A stretch of DNA of 45,399 bases from Pseudomonas lurida (GCF_013522705.1 NZ_JAAMRE010000042.1:1-45399); one strand, 5' to 3'; positions 23,964 through 33,094 are shown, numbered from the stretch's first letter. Numbers and translations are program-made. The notes: a model not told the origin generated them from the letters alone.

Positions 23964-26135
23964 ATGCGCATCGGTTTTTTGTCACCTCTGGCACTCGCCC
24001 TGCTGGCTGCCACTTCCCTGCAGGCCCAGGCCAGCTCCGACGACTCGTGTTACCCCGACTGGCGCATTACCCGTGACACCCTGGACCCGTGCAGCAACCA
24101 GCCGTTCCTCAACCCCGGCAACGACAGCCGGGTCAACCTGCGCCTGCTGTTGGCCGACAAAAAAAACACCGCCCTGACCCCCAACGCCCTGAGCGAAGAT
24201 GACCTGGCCGAGGGTTTTGGTCCGGTGCCATTCCCGGTGTATCGCCTGACGCTGCGCGGAAGCTCGGAAACCGAGCCGGATGACGGCGGCGACAGTTCGT
24301 CGACTGCCGAACTCGACAATCTGTTGCAGCCCCTGGGCATCAAGCGCGAGGACTACACCACCGCCGGCGAGGCGTTTGTTACAGGTGAAGGCAGCCGCTG
24401 CCGCAGCAACGACGATGACAGCGCCACCGCGTTTGTGCGTCAGGCGGTCAAGGCTGACATGCCGGCCGCCGAGCGCGAACTGCTGGTCAAGGCGCGCCTG
24501 CAACTGCTCACCACCTGCGAGTGGGATGGACCGGTCGTGGCGAATGCCCAGCAACTGCAATCGACCGACGGCCAGCAGCTGTACACCTACCTGCAAGCCG
24601 CCGCCGACTTTTACAGTGGCCGGTTTGCCGAAGCCGAGCGCGGTTTCAGCGCCGCCCGCAGCAGCGCCCTGCCCTGGCTCAAGGAAGCCGCCCTGTACAT
24701 GACCGCGCGCACTGCGCTGAACCAGGCCCAGGCCGATACTTACGACGCCGACGGCGTGCCGAATCTGCAGCGTGTGGATAAGTCGGCGCTGGCCAACGCC
24801 GAACAGGCCTTCGACAGCTACCTGAGCACTTACCCACAGGGCGACTACAGCGCTTCGGCGCGCGGTCTGCTGCGTCGCGTCTACTGGTTGGCCGACGACG
24901 GCGGCAAACTCGCCGAGGCCTATGCCTGGAGCCTGACGCAGGCCAGCGACGCGCAGCGCAACGTGTCCGAGGATGAGTTGGTGGAAGAAGCTGACCTCAA
25001 GTTACTGATGGTCAACAGCCAGCCGGTGAAAACGCCGATGATCCAGCTGGTCAGCGACCTGATGGTGATGCGCGGCGGCAACCAGCCGACCCTTTCCCGC
25101 GCAGACCTGGAAAAGCAAAAAGCCCTGTTTGCCAGCGAGCCCGAACTCTACGATTACCTGCTGGCGGTGTGCGCGCTGTACATCGAGCATCAGCCGGATG
25201 CCGCTTTGAAGCAGCTGCCGCAAAGCGTGCCGTCCAGCCTGAATTACTTCGCCTTCAGCCAGCAGACCCTGCGCGCCCTGGCGCTGGAAGCCAAGCAGGA
25301 CTGGAAAGGCGCAGAGGCACTGTGGCTGCAACTGCTGCCGCTGGCCAAATTGCCGTTGCAGCGTGATCAACTGGAGCTGGCCCTAGCGATGAACTACGAG
25401 CGCAGCGGCCAGCTGGCCAAGGTATTTGCCGCCGACTCGCCAATCAGCGCCAAGCAGGTGCGTTACATCCTGCTGCGCAATAACGCAGGACCCGAGCTGC
25501 TGCGCCAGCAGATCGCCCAGGCCAGCGATCCGGTGGAGCGCCAGACTGCGCAATTCGTATTGCTCTACAAAGACCTGCTGCGCGGCCAGTTCGCTACCTT
25601 TGCCGAGGACTTCAAGCAACTGCCGACCCCGGCGCCCGAAGACAAGCTGAGCAGCAGCCTGGGTTATGTGTACAGCGAAGGCCAGACGTTGAAGCTGTTC
25701 CAGTGGAACGGCGAACAAGCCGCCTCCGGCTACACCTGCCCGGCCATCGCGCAAACCGCCGCGACCCTGCAAACCGAGGCCAGGAACCCCCAGGCCCTGA
25801 ACTGCCTCGGCGAGTTCATCCTGCGCAATAACCTGGACAGCATGCCGCTGGAACAGGCGCGCACCGCCGGCAGCCTGGGCAGCACTGCATCGGAGTTCAA
25901 AGGAGCGACGTTCTCGCGGCTCGACGGTTACAAGCAGGTGATCAGCGACGCCAAGGCCCCGAAGACTGACAAGGCCTATGCCCTGTTCCGCGCCATCAAC
26001 TGCTATGCCCCGGCCGGTTATAACAGCTGCGGCGGACAGGACGTTGAGCCGGCCGTGCGTAAAGCCTGGTTCCGCCAGCTCAAAAGCGGCTACGCCGACA
26101 CCCAGTGGGGCAAATCGCTGCAGTACTACTGGTGA
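23964..26135 (+). CDS. Secreted repeat protein with YfiO/TPR-like segment, function unknown
   Basis: A 723-residue protein. The start at ATG 23964 has AAGGA 7 nt upstream and gives a signal peptide (about 1-24, LSPLALALLAATSLQAQA-SS). It is not an obvious lipoprotein; no Cys follows the cleavage site directly. The mature protein begins with a Cys-containing stretch (DDSCYPDW, LDPCSNQPF). At about 270-315 a segment (ANAEQAFDSYLSTYPQGDY, then SARGLLRRVYW) resembles the TPR repeats of BamD/YfiO proteins, and more helical repeats follow. The C-terminal part carries further Cys residues (YTCPAIAQT, LNCLGEFI, INCYAPAGYNSCGG), suggesting periplasmic disulfides. Its stop overlaps the DUF3142 start by 4 nt, so the two are probably made and work together. 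Role unknown. Confidence 0.8.
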   Translation: MRIGFLSPLALALLAATSLQAQASSDDSCYPDWRITRDTLDPCSNQPFLNPGNDSRVNLRLLLADKKNTALTPNALSEDDLAEGFGPVPFPVYRLTLRGSSETEPDDGGDSSSTAELDNLLQPLGIKREDYTTAGEAFVTGEGSRCRSNDDDSATAFVRQAVKADMPAAERELLVKARLQLLTTCEWDGPVVANAQQLQSTDGQQLYTYLQAAADFYSGRFAEAERGFSAARSSALPWLKEAALYMTARTALNQAQADTYDADGVPNLQRVDKSALANAEQAFDSYLSTYPQGDYSASARGLLRRVYWLADDGGKLAEAYAWSLTQASDAQRNVSEDELVEEADLKLLMVNSQPVKTPMIQLVSDLMVMRGGNQPTLSRADLEKQKALFASEPELYDYLLAVCALYIEHQPDAALKQLPQSVPSSLNYFAFSQQTLRALALEAKQDWKGAEALWLQLLPLAKLPLQRDQLELALAMNYERSGQLAKVFAADSPISAKQVRYILLRNNAGPELLRQQIAQASDPVERQTAQFVLLYKDLLRGQFATFAEDFKQLPTPAPEDKLSSSLGYVYSEGQTLKLFQWNGEQAASGYTCPAIAQTAATLQTEARNPQALNCLGEFILRNNLDSMPLEQARTAGSLGSTASEFKGATFSRLDGYKQVISDAKAPKTDKAYALFRAINCYAPAGYNSCGGQDVEPAVRKAWFRQLKSGYADTQWGKSLQYYW

Positions 26136-26836
26136 GGCACCTGTGGCTAGGCTTGCTGCTGCTGGCAAGCCCGGCCCTCGGCGCCGTCGACGCCCACGAC
26201 TATGACGCCTTCTGGCTGTGGAGTGGCGTCGCTGCGCAACCGGTGCTCAAGCAGGCCAAGACCCTGTACATCCTTCAGGGTCAGATCAACGCCTCCCGCC
26301 GCGCGCCCCAGCGCGGTGTGCAATTGATCGCCCAAGGCATGAGCGTGCCGCGCCTGACCCAGGGCGAAGTCTGGGTGGTGTACCGCGCCCATACCCTGCG
26401 CTGGCCCGAAACGGTCTACACCCGCCTGCTCGGCCAGGTGCAACGCTGGCGCGACGCGGGCAACCCGGTGGTGGGCATCCAGATCGACTTCGACGCCCGC
26501 ACCCAATACCTGCACGAATACGCCGACTTCCTGCGCGACCTGCGCCAGCGCCTGCCCGCCGACCTGCAGCTGAGCATCACCGGCCTGATGGACTGGAGCA
26601 GCAACGCCGACCCGGCCGCCATCGCCCAGCTCAAAGGCGTGGTGGATGAAGTGGTGGTGCAGACCTATCAAGGCCGCCACAGCATCCCGGATTACGCCGC
26701 GTACTTGCCGCGGATGAATCGGCTGGGGCTGCCGTTCAAGATCGGCTTGATTCAGGGCGGTGAATGGCAGGCGCCGGGGTATTTGCAGGGCAATGAGTGG
26801 TTTCGGGGGTATGTGGTGTTTTTGCGCAATCCCTGA
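26132..26836 (+). CDS. DUF3142 domain protein, secreted
   Basis: A 234-residue protein. GTG 26132 overlaps the preceding stop in the sequence GTGA, and gives a short signal peptide (RHLWLGLLLLASPALGA-VD). A GTG at 26105 would put nine extra residues before it and is less likely. DUF3142 features are DAFWLWSGV near the start, the central GNPVVGIQIDFDARTQYL with acidic residues in a QIDFD strand, LSITGLMDW, and VDEVVVQTYQGR. The pattern of short strands ending in Asp or Glu resembles a TIM-barrel glycoside-hydrolase-like fold; this is inference and activity is untested. It ends 8 bp before the convergent efflux gene at 26845. Confidence 0.85.
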   Translation: MRHLWLGLLLLASPALGAVDAHDYDAFWLWSGVAAQPVLKQAKTLYILQGQINASRRAPQRGVQLIAQGMSVPRLTQGEVWVVYRAHTLRWPETVYTRLLGQVQRWRDAGNPVVGIQIDFDARTQYLHEYADFLRDLRQRLPADLQLSITGLMDWSSNADPAAIAQLKGVVDEVVVQTYQGRHSIPDYAAYLPRMNRLGLPFKIGLIQGGEWQAPGYLQGNEWFRGYVVFLRNP

Positions 26837-26844
26837 ATACTCGG

Positions 26845-28290
26845 CTAAGGCACGGTCGCCTGCAGCGGATACACCGACTCCCACCCTCCTCCCAATGCCT
26901 TGTACAACCCAACCATGGCCAGCGACACGCCGGTGGAACTCTCCACCCATTGCTCCTGCGTCGCCAGCAACGCGCTCTGCACGGTGAGCACGTTGACGAA
27001 GTCCACCACGCCCTCGACGTATTGATGCTGCGCGGTAGTGAGAGCGATCTGGTTCTGGCGCACGGCTTCGGCCAGGCTGTCGCGGCGCAGTTGGCTGGCG
27101 TTGTAGCGGGTCAGTTGATCGTCGATTTCATGCCAGGCGCGCAATACGGTTTGCTGGTAGGCGATTGCCGCTTCCTGTTGCTGGGCTTCGCGCAGCTCGA
27201 GCATGCCTTGCAGGCGCCCGCCATTGAACAGCGGCAGGCTCAGCTGTGGGCCGAAGGCAAAGGCGCGTGAGCCCCACGAACCGAAATCCGACAGTTGCAT
27301 GGCCTGGGAGCCGAGGCTGCCGGACAAGGTGATGCGCGGGTAAAAATCGCCCTTGGCCACGCCGATGCTGGCGGTGGCGGCATGCAACCGTGCCTCGGCC
27401 TGGCGGATATCGGGGCGACGTTCGGCCAATTCAGACGGCAGGCCGATGGCGACCTGGCGCTGGGCCTGTGGCACGCCGGCGTCCTTGGACAATTGTGCGT
27501 GCAGTGCTTGCGGCGGCTCGCCCACCAGCAGGCTCAGGGCGTTGATCAACTGGTCCTGGCGCTGCTGCAGGTCGGGCAGGCGTGCTTCGATGGCAGCGAC
27601 TTGGGCGGCCGCTTCGGCCACATCCAGGTCGGTCGCCACGCCGTCGGCCAGGCGCAATTGCGAGAGCTTGAGACTGTGCCGCGCGACGTCGAGGTTTTGC
27701 TCGGTGACAGCGCGGGTATTCTGCACGCCGCGCAGTTGGATGTAGTCCTGGGCGGTTTCAGCCAGCACCGACAGCAGCACGGCGCGGCGGTCGTTCTCCG
27801 CGACTTGCAGCGTGGCGTCGGCCGCTTCGGTTTCGCGTTTGATGCGGCCCCAGAAGTCCAGCTCCCAGGCGGCGGAAAATCCGACATCCCATTGGTTGAA
27901 CGCGGCGCGGCCGTTTTCGCCGGACGGGTCGTTGAGGCCTTTGGCGCTGTTGCGTTTGCGCTGATAGGCGCCGGTGGCGTTGGCGCTGGGGTAACGCTCG
28001 GCGGTGGTTACCTGGCGCACCGCACGGCTTTGTTGCAGGCGACTGCTGGCCAGTTTCAAGTCGAGGTTATCGCTGAGGGCGCGCCGGGTCAGGGCCGACA
28101 ATTGCGCGTCGTGGAACACGTCCCACCAACGCTCCTGCAACGGATCGCTGACGGCATGGCTGGCAGCCTGACGGCCTTGGGGTTCGGTCCACTGCGCGGG
28201 CTGCGCGCTTTGGGGGCGCTGGAAGTCCGGGCCGACGGTGCAGGCGCTCAGGCTGACGAGGCCGAGGGTGAGCCAGGCGAGGTGTCTCAT
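26845..28290 (-). CDS. NodT-family outer-membrane factor of the EmrAB-type exporter
   Basis: A 481-residue TolC-like lipoprotein (lipobox SLSAC, Cys 17) ending the three-gene exporter operon. Family signatures are TVGPDFQRP after the lipidation site, LTRRALSDNLDLKLASSRLQ in the first OEP repeat and LAERRPDIRQAEARLHAATA in the second. KGDFYPRITLSGSLGSQAM is the usual beta-strand after it. ATG 28290 overlaps the adaptor stop by 4 nt. It belongs to the same family as the channel at 16563-18005 but the two are clearly diverged, so they are not a local duplication. Confidence 0.92.
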   Translation of the reverse strand: MRHLAWLTLGLVSLSACTVGPDFQRPQSAQPAQWTEPQGRQAASHAVSDPLQERWWDVFHDAQLSALTRRALSDNLDLKLASSRLQQSRAVRQVTTAERYPSANATGAYQRKRNSAKGLNDPSGENGRAAFNQWDVGFSAAWELDFWGRIKRETEAADATLQVAENDRRAVLLSVLAETAQDYIQLRGVQNTRAVTEQNLDVARHSLKLSQLRLADGVATDLDVAEAAAQVAAIEARLPDLQQRQDQLINALSLLVGEPPQALHAQLSKDAGVPQAQRQVAIGLPSELAERRPDIRQAEARLHAATASIGVAKGDFYPRITLSGSLGSQAMQLSDFGSWGSRAFAFGPQLSLPLFNGGRLQGMLELREAQQQEAAIAYQQTVLRAWHEIDDQLTRYNASQLRRDSLAEAVRQNQIALTTAQHQYVEGVVDFVNVLTVQSALLATQEQWVESSTGVSLAMVGLYKALGGGWESVYPLQATVP

Positions 28291-29345
28291 TGCTGGGCCA
28301 CCTCGCGCTGTGGTGCTGCGGCTTGGGTGTCGACGCTGGCTTCCACCGACATACCGACCCGCAGACGCTCGGTCAGCGGCTGATTGGGCTCAAGCACGAT
28401 CTTCACCGGAACACGCTGCACGACTTTGGTGAAGTTGCCGGTGGCGTTGTCCGGTTTGATCGAGGCGAAGGTCACTCCGGTGGCGGGCGCCAGGCTTTCC
28501 AGATGGCCGTTGAGCACTTCACCGTCGAGGCTGTCGACGCGCACCTGCACAGCCTGACCGGCATGCATGTGGGACAGCTGGGTTTCCTGGAAATTGGCCA
28601 CCACATACGCCTCGGCCAACGGCACCACCGCCAGCAACTTGCTGCCCGGTGTCACGTAGGCACCGACCCGCACAGCGCGCTCACCGACCATGCCATCCAC
28701 CGGCGCGACGATGCGTGTGTAGGACAGTTGATAACTGGCCATTTCCAGCGCCGCCTGGGCGCGTTTGAGCCCGCCCTCGGCGGCATCGCGCCGGGCCATG
28801 AGGATTTCCACCTGTTTGCGCTCGGCCGCCAGCACGGCCGTGGCCTTGGCCAGGCGAGCGGTGGCCTGGTCGATGCGGGTCTTGGCCTGCTGAGCGTTCT
28901 GCACGGTGCCGGCGCCGACACCGGCCAGATGGTTGTAGCGGTTCAGTTCGTGTTCGGCGAAGGCCACTTCGGCGCGATCCGCCGCCACCGTGGCCTGAGC
29001 CTGGGCGATCACCGAGGTTTGCCGCTCCAGTGTCGCGGTGGCGTTTTTCAGTTGGGCTTGGGCCACCAGTGTGTCGGCATCGGCGGCCTGAGCGGCAGCG
29101 CGAAAATCGCGGTCGTCGATCAGCGCCAGCAGTTGCCCGGCTTTGACGCGCTGGTTGTCTTCGACCAGCACTTGCTTGATAAAACCGGCCACGCGCGGTG
29201 CGACCAGAGTGAAGTCGGCGGCAACGAAGGCGTCGTTGGTGGTCTGCTGCCGGCTGCCCAACAGGCCAGGCGCGGCCAGGTACACCAGCACACCGACGGC
29301 GAACAGGGCGATTACGGACACGGCAACTTTGTCTTTGCGTTTCAT
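28287..29345 (-). CDS. HlyD/EmrA-family periplasmic adaptor
   Basis: A 352-residue membrane-fusion protein with one N-terminal membrane segment (residues 7-29, VAVSVIALFAVGVLVYLAAP). TTNDAFVAADFTLVAPRVAG is the EmrA-type lipoyl start. A long alpha-helical hairpin spans about 75-195, and YTRIVAPVDGMVGERAVRVG is the second lipoyl half. NFQETQLSHMHAGQAVQVRV is the EmrA beta-barrel hallmark. In EmrAB systems this protein links a 14-helix MFS pump to an outer-membrane channel. It starts 15 bp after the pump gene and overlaps the channel gene by 4 nt. Confidence 0.92.
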   Translation of the reverse strand: MKRKDKVAVSVIALFAVGVLVYLAAPGLLGSRQQTTNDAFVAADFTLVAPRVAGFIKQVLVEDNQRVKAGQLLALIDDRDFRAAAQAADADTLVAQAQLKNATATLERQTSVIAQAQATVAADRAEVAFAEHELNRYNHLAGVGAGTVQNAQQAKTRIDQATARLAKATAVLAAERKQVEILMARRDAAEGGLKRAQAALEMASYQLSYTRIVAPVDGMVGERAVRVGAYVTPGSKLLAVVPLAEAYVVANFQETQLSHMHAGQAVQVRVDSLDGEVLNGHLESLAPATGVTFASIKPDNATGNFTKVVQRVPVKIVLEPNQPLTERLRVGMSVEASVDTQAAAPQREVAQQ

Positions 29346-29360
29346 GGGGAGTCCTTTGAA

Positions 29361-30896
29361 CTAGGTCGGTGCGCGCGGCGGAAAGATCCGCGTGGGCATC
29401 CAGAAAATCAGCAGGATCAGAGCCGCCGCGACCGCAGCCATGACGTAGTACAGATCCGACGAGGTGAGCACCACGGCCTGTTCGTGCAGGCGGTGCGCCA
29501 GGCCCGGTGCATCGGCGTCGGCCAGCGGCGAGTTGCCGAGGCCGTCTACCAGTGTGCTCGAGTGGAAATGCACGCGGCGGGTGGTCAGCACCTCCAGCAC
29601 ACCGGTGGCGATCACGGCGGCCAGGCCTTTGACGGTGTTGAACCAGGCCGAGGCGAACGGCCCTTCCACCGGTTGGATACTGCCGGTGGAGAGCATTAAT
29701 AACGGCAACACGGCCATGGGTTGCCCGAAGATCTGCAGCAGGTACAGCACGTAGAAGTCGTCGCGGATCCACGCCGATGTCAGATGTGCGCTGCCCACGC
29801 AGGACAGCACCAGCAGGCCCAGGCCCGTGCCCAACACCCAGCGGCAATCGATCCAGCGCAGGTTGCACAGCGCCGCCACCAACGGCAGTGCGATCAATTG
29901 CGGCAGCGCCATCAGCAGCATCAGCGGTGCGGTTTGCAGTGGCCGGTAACCCTGCACCTGGGCGAGAAAACTCGACGGAATGAGGATCACCGAGGTCAGC
30001 ACCATCAGCACGCCCGCCAACACGATCAAGGCAAACGCGAGGTTGCGCAGGCCCAGCATCTGCAGCTTGAAAAACGGCAGCGGATGCGACCATTCGTTGA
30101 ACAGGAACAACACCAGCAACAGGCTGCCACCACTGAGCAGGAAGGTGATCAGACCGGACTCGAACCAGTCCAGGCGATTGCCTTGCAGCACGCCGATGAC
30201 CAGCATGCAGATCGCCGGGAAGCCCAGCAGCAGGCCGCGCCAGTTGAACTGCTTGAAACGCTCCAGGCGCAACGGGTCCTGCGGTAACCCGTAAGCCACG
30301 GCAACCATCGCCAGCAGGCACGGTGCGACGATTTGCCAGAACGCCCACTGCCAGCCGACGTATTCGGTCCACAGCGCCGCCAGCGGCGTGCCCAGGCTCG
30401 GGCCGAAGGTGGCGGTGAGTGCGTAGCCGGCCAGGCCGTACAACTTGACGTTCGCCGGCAGGAAGCGCAGCGCTACGGTCATCAGCATCGGCGGCAATGC
30501 ACCGCCGGCCAGGCCTTGTACGGTGCGCAACAGCAGCAGGCTTTTGTAGTCAGGCGCAAAGGGGCAAAGGATGCCCAGCACCGTGAACAAACCGATGGCG
30601 CACAGCGTGAAGCGGCGCAGCGAGAACGTCACCGCACACCACGGCGCGAAAGCCATGGCCGCCACAGAGGTAGCGGTATAAGCGGCGACCAGCCAAGTGC
30701 CTTCGTCAAAGCCGATGTACAGCGCACCGCGGATATCAGCAAGGGCAATCTTGGTGACCATCTCGTTGAGACCGGACACCAGCACCGCCAGCAATACGCC
30801 GACCAGGCCGACGATGATGCGCGGGCCGAATACGGGCGGGGTAATGGCGGTGGGTTGGGCTGCAGCCGCGAGGGTGGGGGCAGCGAGGGAACTCAT
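29361..30896 (-). CDS. DHA2-family MFS drug exporter (EmrB-like)
   Basis: A 511-residue inner-membrane antiporter with about 14 hydrophobic segments. Motifs of the DHA2 branch are LNEMVTKIALADIRGAL at the first helix (usually N-x-A-L-P-x-I), LLLRTVQGLAGGALPPMLMT with the conserved R-x-x-Q-G, and LAGYALTATFGPSLGTPLA. The substrate-level function is proton-driven export of hydrophobic or cationic toxic compounds through the adaptor and channel encoded downstream. The motif-A loop (PWCAVTFSLRRFTLCAIG) is degenerate compared with typical GxLaDrxGrk. First gene of the operon; a 15-bp near-palindrome lies 36 bp upstream. Confidence 0.92.
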   Translation of the reverse strand: MSSLAAPTLAAAAQPTAITPPVFGPRIIVGLVGVLLAVLVSGLNEMVTKIALADIRGALYIGFDEGTWLVAAYTATSVAAMAFAPWCAVTFSLRRFTLCAIGLFTVLGILCPFAPDYKSLLLLRTVQGLAGGALPPMLMTVALRFLPANVKLYGLAGYALTATFGPSLGTPLAALWTEYVGWQWAFWQIVAPCLLAMVAVAYGLPQDPLRLERFKQFNWRGLLLGFPAICMLVIGVLQGNRLDWFESGLITFLLSGGSLLLVLFLFNEWSHPLPFFKLQMLGLRNLAFALIVLAGVLMVLTSVILIPSSFLAQVQGYRPLQTAPLMLLMALPQLIALPLVAALCNLRWIDCRWVLGTGLGLLVLSCVGSAHLTSAWIRDDFYVLYLLQIFGQPMAVLPLLMLSTGSIQPVEGPFASAWFNTVKGLAAVIATGVLEVLTTRRVHFHSSTLVDGLGNSPLADADAPGLAHRLHEQAVVLTSSDLYYVMAAVAAALILLIFWMPTRIFPPRAPT

Positions 30897-30931
30897 GAAC
30901 AGGTAACTCGGCGTAGGAAATACCCGAGCAG

Positions 30932-30946
30932 TTTAATCAGACTAAA
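30932..30946. promoter_or_regulatory. Near-palindrome upstream of the EmrB-like gene, candidate operator
   Basis: On the minus strand the sequence reads TTTAGTC-T-GATTAAA, seven-base arms with one mismatch, 36-50 nt upstream of the exporter start. TTGTCA lies just upstream on the same strand and could be a -35 element, but no good -10 is in register. It could be a LysR or TetR/MarR site for drug-responsive control. Confidence 0.35.
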
Positions 30947-31090
30947 ACATGACAAAAAGTTACTTGTCGGCAGCTTATAAGTGCGCTGAACGCAATCCTC
31001 GATCCGACAAAAATCTCCAGGTGGGAAGGGGTTTGCTCTCGACGCTGTAAGACAGGCATAGATTTTTCATCTGATCGACCGCTATCGGGG

Positions 31091-31106
31091 GCAAGCCCCC
31101 TCCCAC
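31091..31106 (-). repeat. REP sequence, GI type (exact)
   Basis: The minus strand reads GTGGGAGGGGGCTTGC, identical to the 16-base GI REP consensus of P. fluorescens; it continues to CCCCGAT and forms a small hairpin. It is a single copy here, in the spacer between the exporter and the LysR gene. Confidence 0.75.
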
Positions 31107-31213
31107 ATTTTGAGCCGGTTCTTTCAGTTAATACTGAGGAGGGGGTTTGGATTCGCATACTGGCTCTGGTTTTTTAGTCATTACCCCTCTCGCCTTAACT
31201 GACTGGCATTAGG

Positions 31214-31229
31214 GCAAGCGCCTTCCCAC
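31214..31229 (-). repeat. REP-like sequence, GI type (decayed)
   Basis: The minus strand reads GTGGGAAGGCGCTTGC, two bases off the GI REP consensus, in the same orientation as the copy at 31091 and 123 bp away. It lies 26 bp beyond the LysR stop. The rest of 30947-31254 shows no gene. Confidence 0.55.
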
Positions 31230-31254
31230 ATTTTGACCCTGCATGATTTGGAGG

Positions 31255-32175
31255 TCAGGTGGGTTGCGCTTCCAGCCAGGTGGCGTGGCAGCTTTCGCGC
31301 AGGGTCTCGCGCAGCCATTTGTGCGCCGGATCGTTGTCGAAGCGCGGGTGCCAGGACTGGGCCAGCACCAGTGTCGGCAAGGAGATGGGCAGCGGGAAGG
31401 CGCGCAGCGGCAGCTTCAACCGGTTGGCGCTGTAGAGCGCTTCCTTGGGCACCGGCAGCAGCAGGTCGGAGTCGGGCAGCATGAACATTGCGCCGTGAAA
31501 ACCCGGCGCGATCATCGCCACGCGGCGCTCCAGGCCTTGGGCATTGAGCGCGGTATCGATCGGACCACGGGCAATGCCGCGCCGCGAGATGCTGATATGG
31601 GAATAGCTGGCGAAGCGTGCGGCGGTGATGTCTTCATCGAACAGCGGGTGGTCTTGCCGCGCCAGGCCCACGAAGGTGGTGGAGAACAGATTCTGGACTT
31701 TCACTTCAGGGCTGGCCGGCATGGTGTTGCTCACGCGCAGGTCCAGTCGCCCTTCGCGCAGCGCTTCGTCGTCGGTGTCGCCTTCGGGCACGAAACACAG
31801 CTCGCACAGCGGCGCCATGCGCTCCATGGTGTCGAACAGGCGACCGCCGTACACCCCGATAAAGAAGTCATTGGCTCGCACGCTGAAACGGCGGCGCAGG
31901 GTACTCAGGTCCACTTGGTCGGCCGAGCGAAACAGCAGCGCCGCCTGCTCGACCACGTTGCGCACCTGATCCTGCAACTGCAGGGCCTTGGGTGTCGGCA
32001 CCAGGCCGCGCCCGGCACGCACCAGGATCGGGTCGCCCACCGCTTCACGTATGCGCGTGAGGGTACGGCTCATGGCCGCAGGGCTGAGGTTCATGCGGCG
32101 CGCGGCGCCGACCACACTGCCTTCATCGAGCAAGGCGTCGAGGGCGACCAGCAGGTTCATGTCCGGTAGTTGCAT
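31255..32175 (-). CDS. LysR-family transcriptional regulator (NodD-like branch)
   Basis: A 306-residue regulator. The winged HTH is at the N-terminus (MNLLVALDALLDEGSVVGAA, then RRMNLSPAAMSRTLTRIRE), with DPILVRAGRGLVPTPKA closing the DNA-binding domain; this wording is typical of the NodD/LeuO-like branch. The rest is a two-lobed inducer-binding domain (FSVRANDFFIGVYGGRLFDT). ATG 32175 is chosen over GTG 32184, which would add three residues. It lies 60 bp after the permease gene and 358 bp before the EmrB-like gene, all on one strand, so it could regulate either; LysR genes more often sit divergent from their target, which is not the case here. Confidence 0.9.
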   Translation of the reverse strand: MQLPDMNLLVALDALLDEGSVVGAARRMNLSPAAMSRTLTRIREAVGDPILVRAGRGLVPTPKALQLQDQVRNVVEQAALLFRSADQVDLSTLRRRFSVRANDFFIGVYGGRLFDTMERMAPLCELCFVPEGDTDDEALREGRLDLRVSNTMPASPEVKVQNLFSTTFVGLARQDHPLFDEDITAARFASYSHISISRRGIARGPIDTALNAQGLERRVAMIAPGFHGAMFMLPDSDLLLPVPKEALYSANRLKLPLRAFPLPISLPTLVLAQSWHPRFDNDPAHKWLRETLRESCHATWLEAQPT

Positions 32176-32235
32176 GCCAAGCACTCATAAGCAGTGGGGA
32201 GTGAACTGGGCGCAATCGTAACAGGGATGGGTCTT

Positions 32236-33084
32236 TCAGCGCTGCATACCCCAACGCTTCACGGTAAGACGTTCGAAGGTATCGAACACCAGGTTCTCCA
32301 CCAGCAGGCCGATCAGGATGACCACCGCCAGCCCGGCAAATACCTTGTCGGTGTACAGCTCGTTGCGGTTCTGGAAGATGTACCAGCCCAGGCCGCCTTT
32401 GCCGCTGGTGGCGCCGAACACCAACTCGGCGGCGATCAACGTGCGCCAGGCGAAGGCCCAGCCGATTTTCAGGCCTGCCAGAATGGACGGCAGCGCCCCC
32501 GGGATCAGGATAAACAGTACAAAGCGAATGCCTTTGAGGCCATAGTTGCGACCGGCCATGCGCAGGGTTTCAGACACGCCCAGGAACCCCGAATAGGTGT
32601 TGAGCGCCAGCGCCCACAACACCGAATGCACCAGCACAAAGATCAGGCTGTTCTGGCCCAGGCCAAACCACAGCAGCGCCAGCGGCAGTAGGGCAATGGC
32701 CGGCAACGGGTTGAACATCGAGGTCAGTGTGCTGAGCAGGTCGCGGCCCAGTTGCGTCGACACCGCCAGGGTAGTCAGGGCGAACGCCAGCACAATGCCG
32801 ATCAGATAGCCCTTGATCAGCACCGCCAGCGAGATGCTGACTTTGCCGAGCAGTTCCCCGCTGAGCAGCCCCTCGTAGAACGCGTGAAAGGTCTGCACAA
32901 CACTCGGCAGCAACAAGTCGTTGTCCTGGTAGCGCGCAACGGCTTCCCAGAGGACGGCGAGCACGAGCAGGATCAGGCCTTTGCGCAACCAGCCCTGTCG
33001 CCACAGGCGCTGGCGCAGCGGCAGTACTCGCTCCACCGGCACGCTGAGCAACGGCTCAAGGGTAATTTCATATTCCTGGCGCAT
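32236..33084 (-). CDS. ABC transporter permease (SsuC/TauC-like)
   Basis: A 282-residue inner-membrane permease with about six hydrophobic segments. The EAA-type loop is present (AGRNYGLKGIRFVLFILIPG), followed by ALPSILAGLKIGWAFAWRTL as in SsuC/TauC proteins, and ending GGLGWYIFQNRNELYTD. The start ATG 33084 is 10 bp after the ATPase stop; the longer open frame upstream only shadows the ATPase gene. With the ATPase and binding protein it forms an importer of the sulfonate/taurine/nitrate type. Substrate is inferred from the neighbouring dioxygenase. Confidence 0.92.
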   Translation of the reverse strand: MRQEYEITLEPLLSVPVERVLPLRQRLWRQGWLRKGLILLVLAVLWEAVARYQDNDLLLPSVVQTFHAFYEGLLSGELLGKVSISLAVLIKGYLIGIVLAFALTTLAVSTQLGRDLLSTLTSMFNPLPAIALLPLALLWFGLGQNSLIFVLVHSVLWALALNTYSGFLGVSETLRMAGRNYGLKGIRFVLFILIPGALPSILAGLKIGWAFAWRTLIAAELVFGATSGKGGLGWYIFQNRNELYTDKVFAGLAVVILIGLLVENLVFDTFERLTVKRWGMQR

Positions 33085-33094
33085 GGGCAGCCCC

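Noticed and set aside
28681..30372. 563-codon minus-strand frame across two exporter genes
   Set aside because: It runs in a different frame over the EmrA- and EmrB-like genes, is rich in R, G, A and P, and has no membrane or domain pattern.
16563..30896. The two tripartite exporters as a duplication
   Set aside because: Their pumps belong to different families (FUSC and MFS), and the shared adaptor and channel types are clearly diverged.
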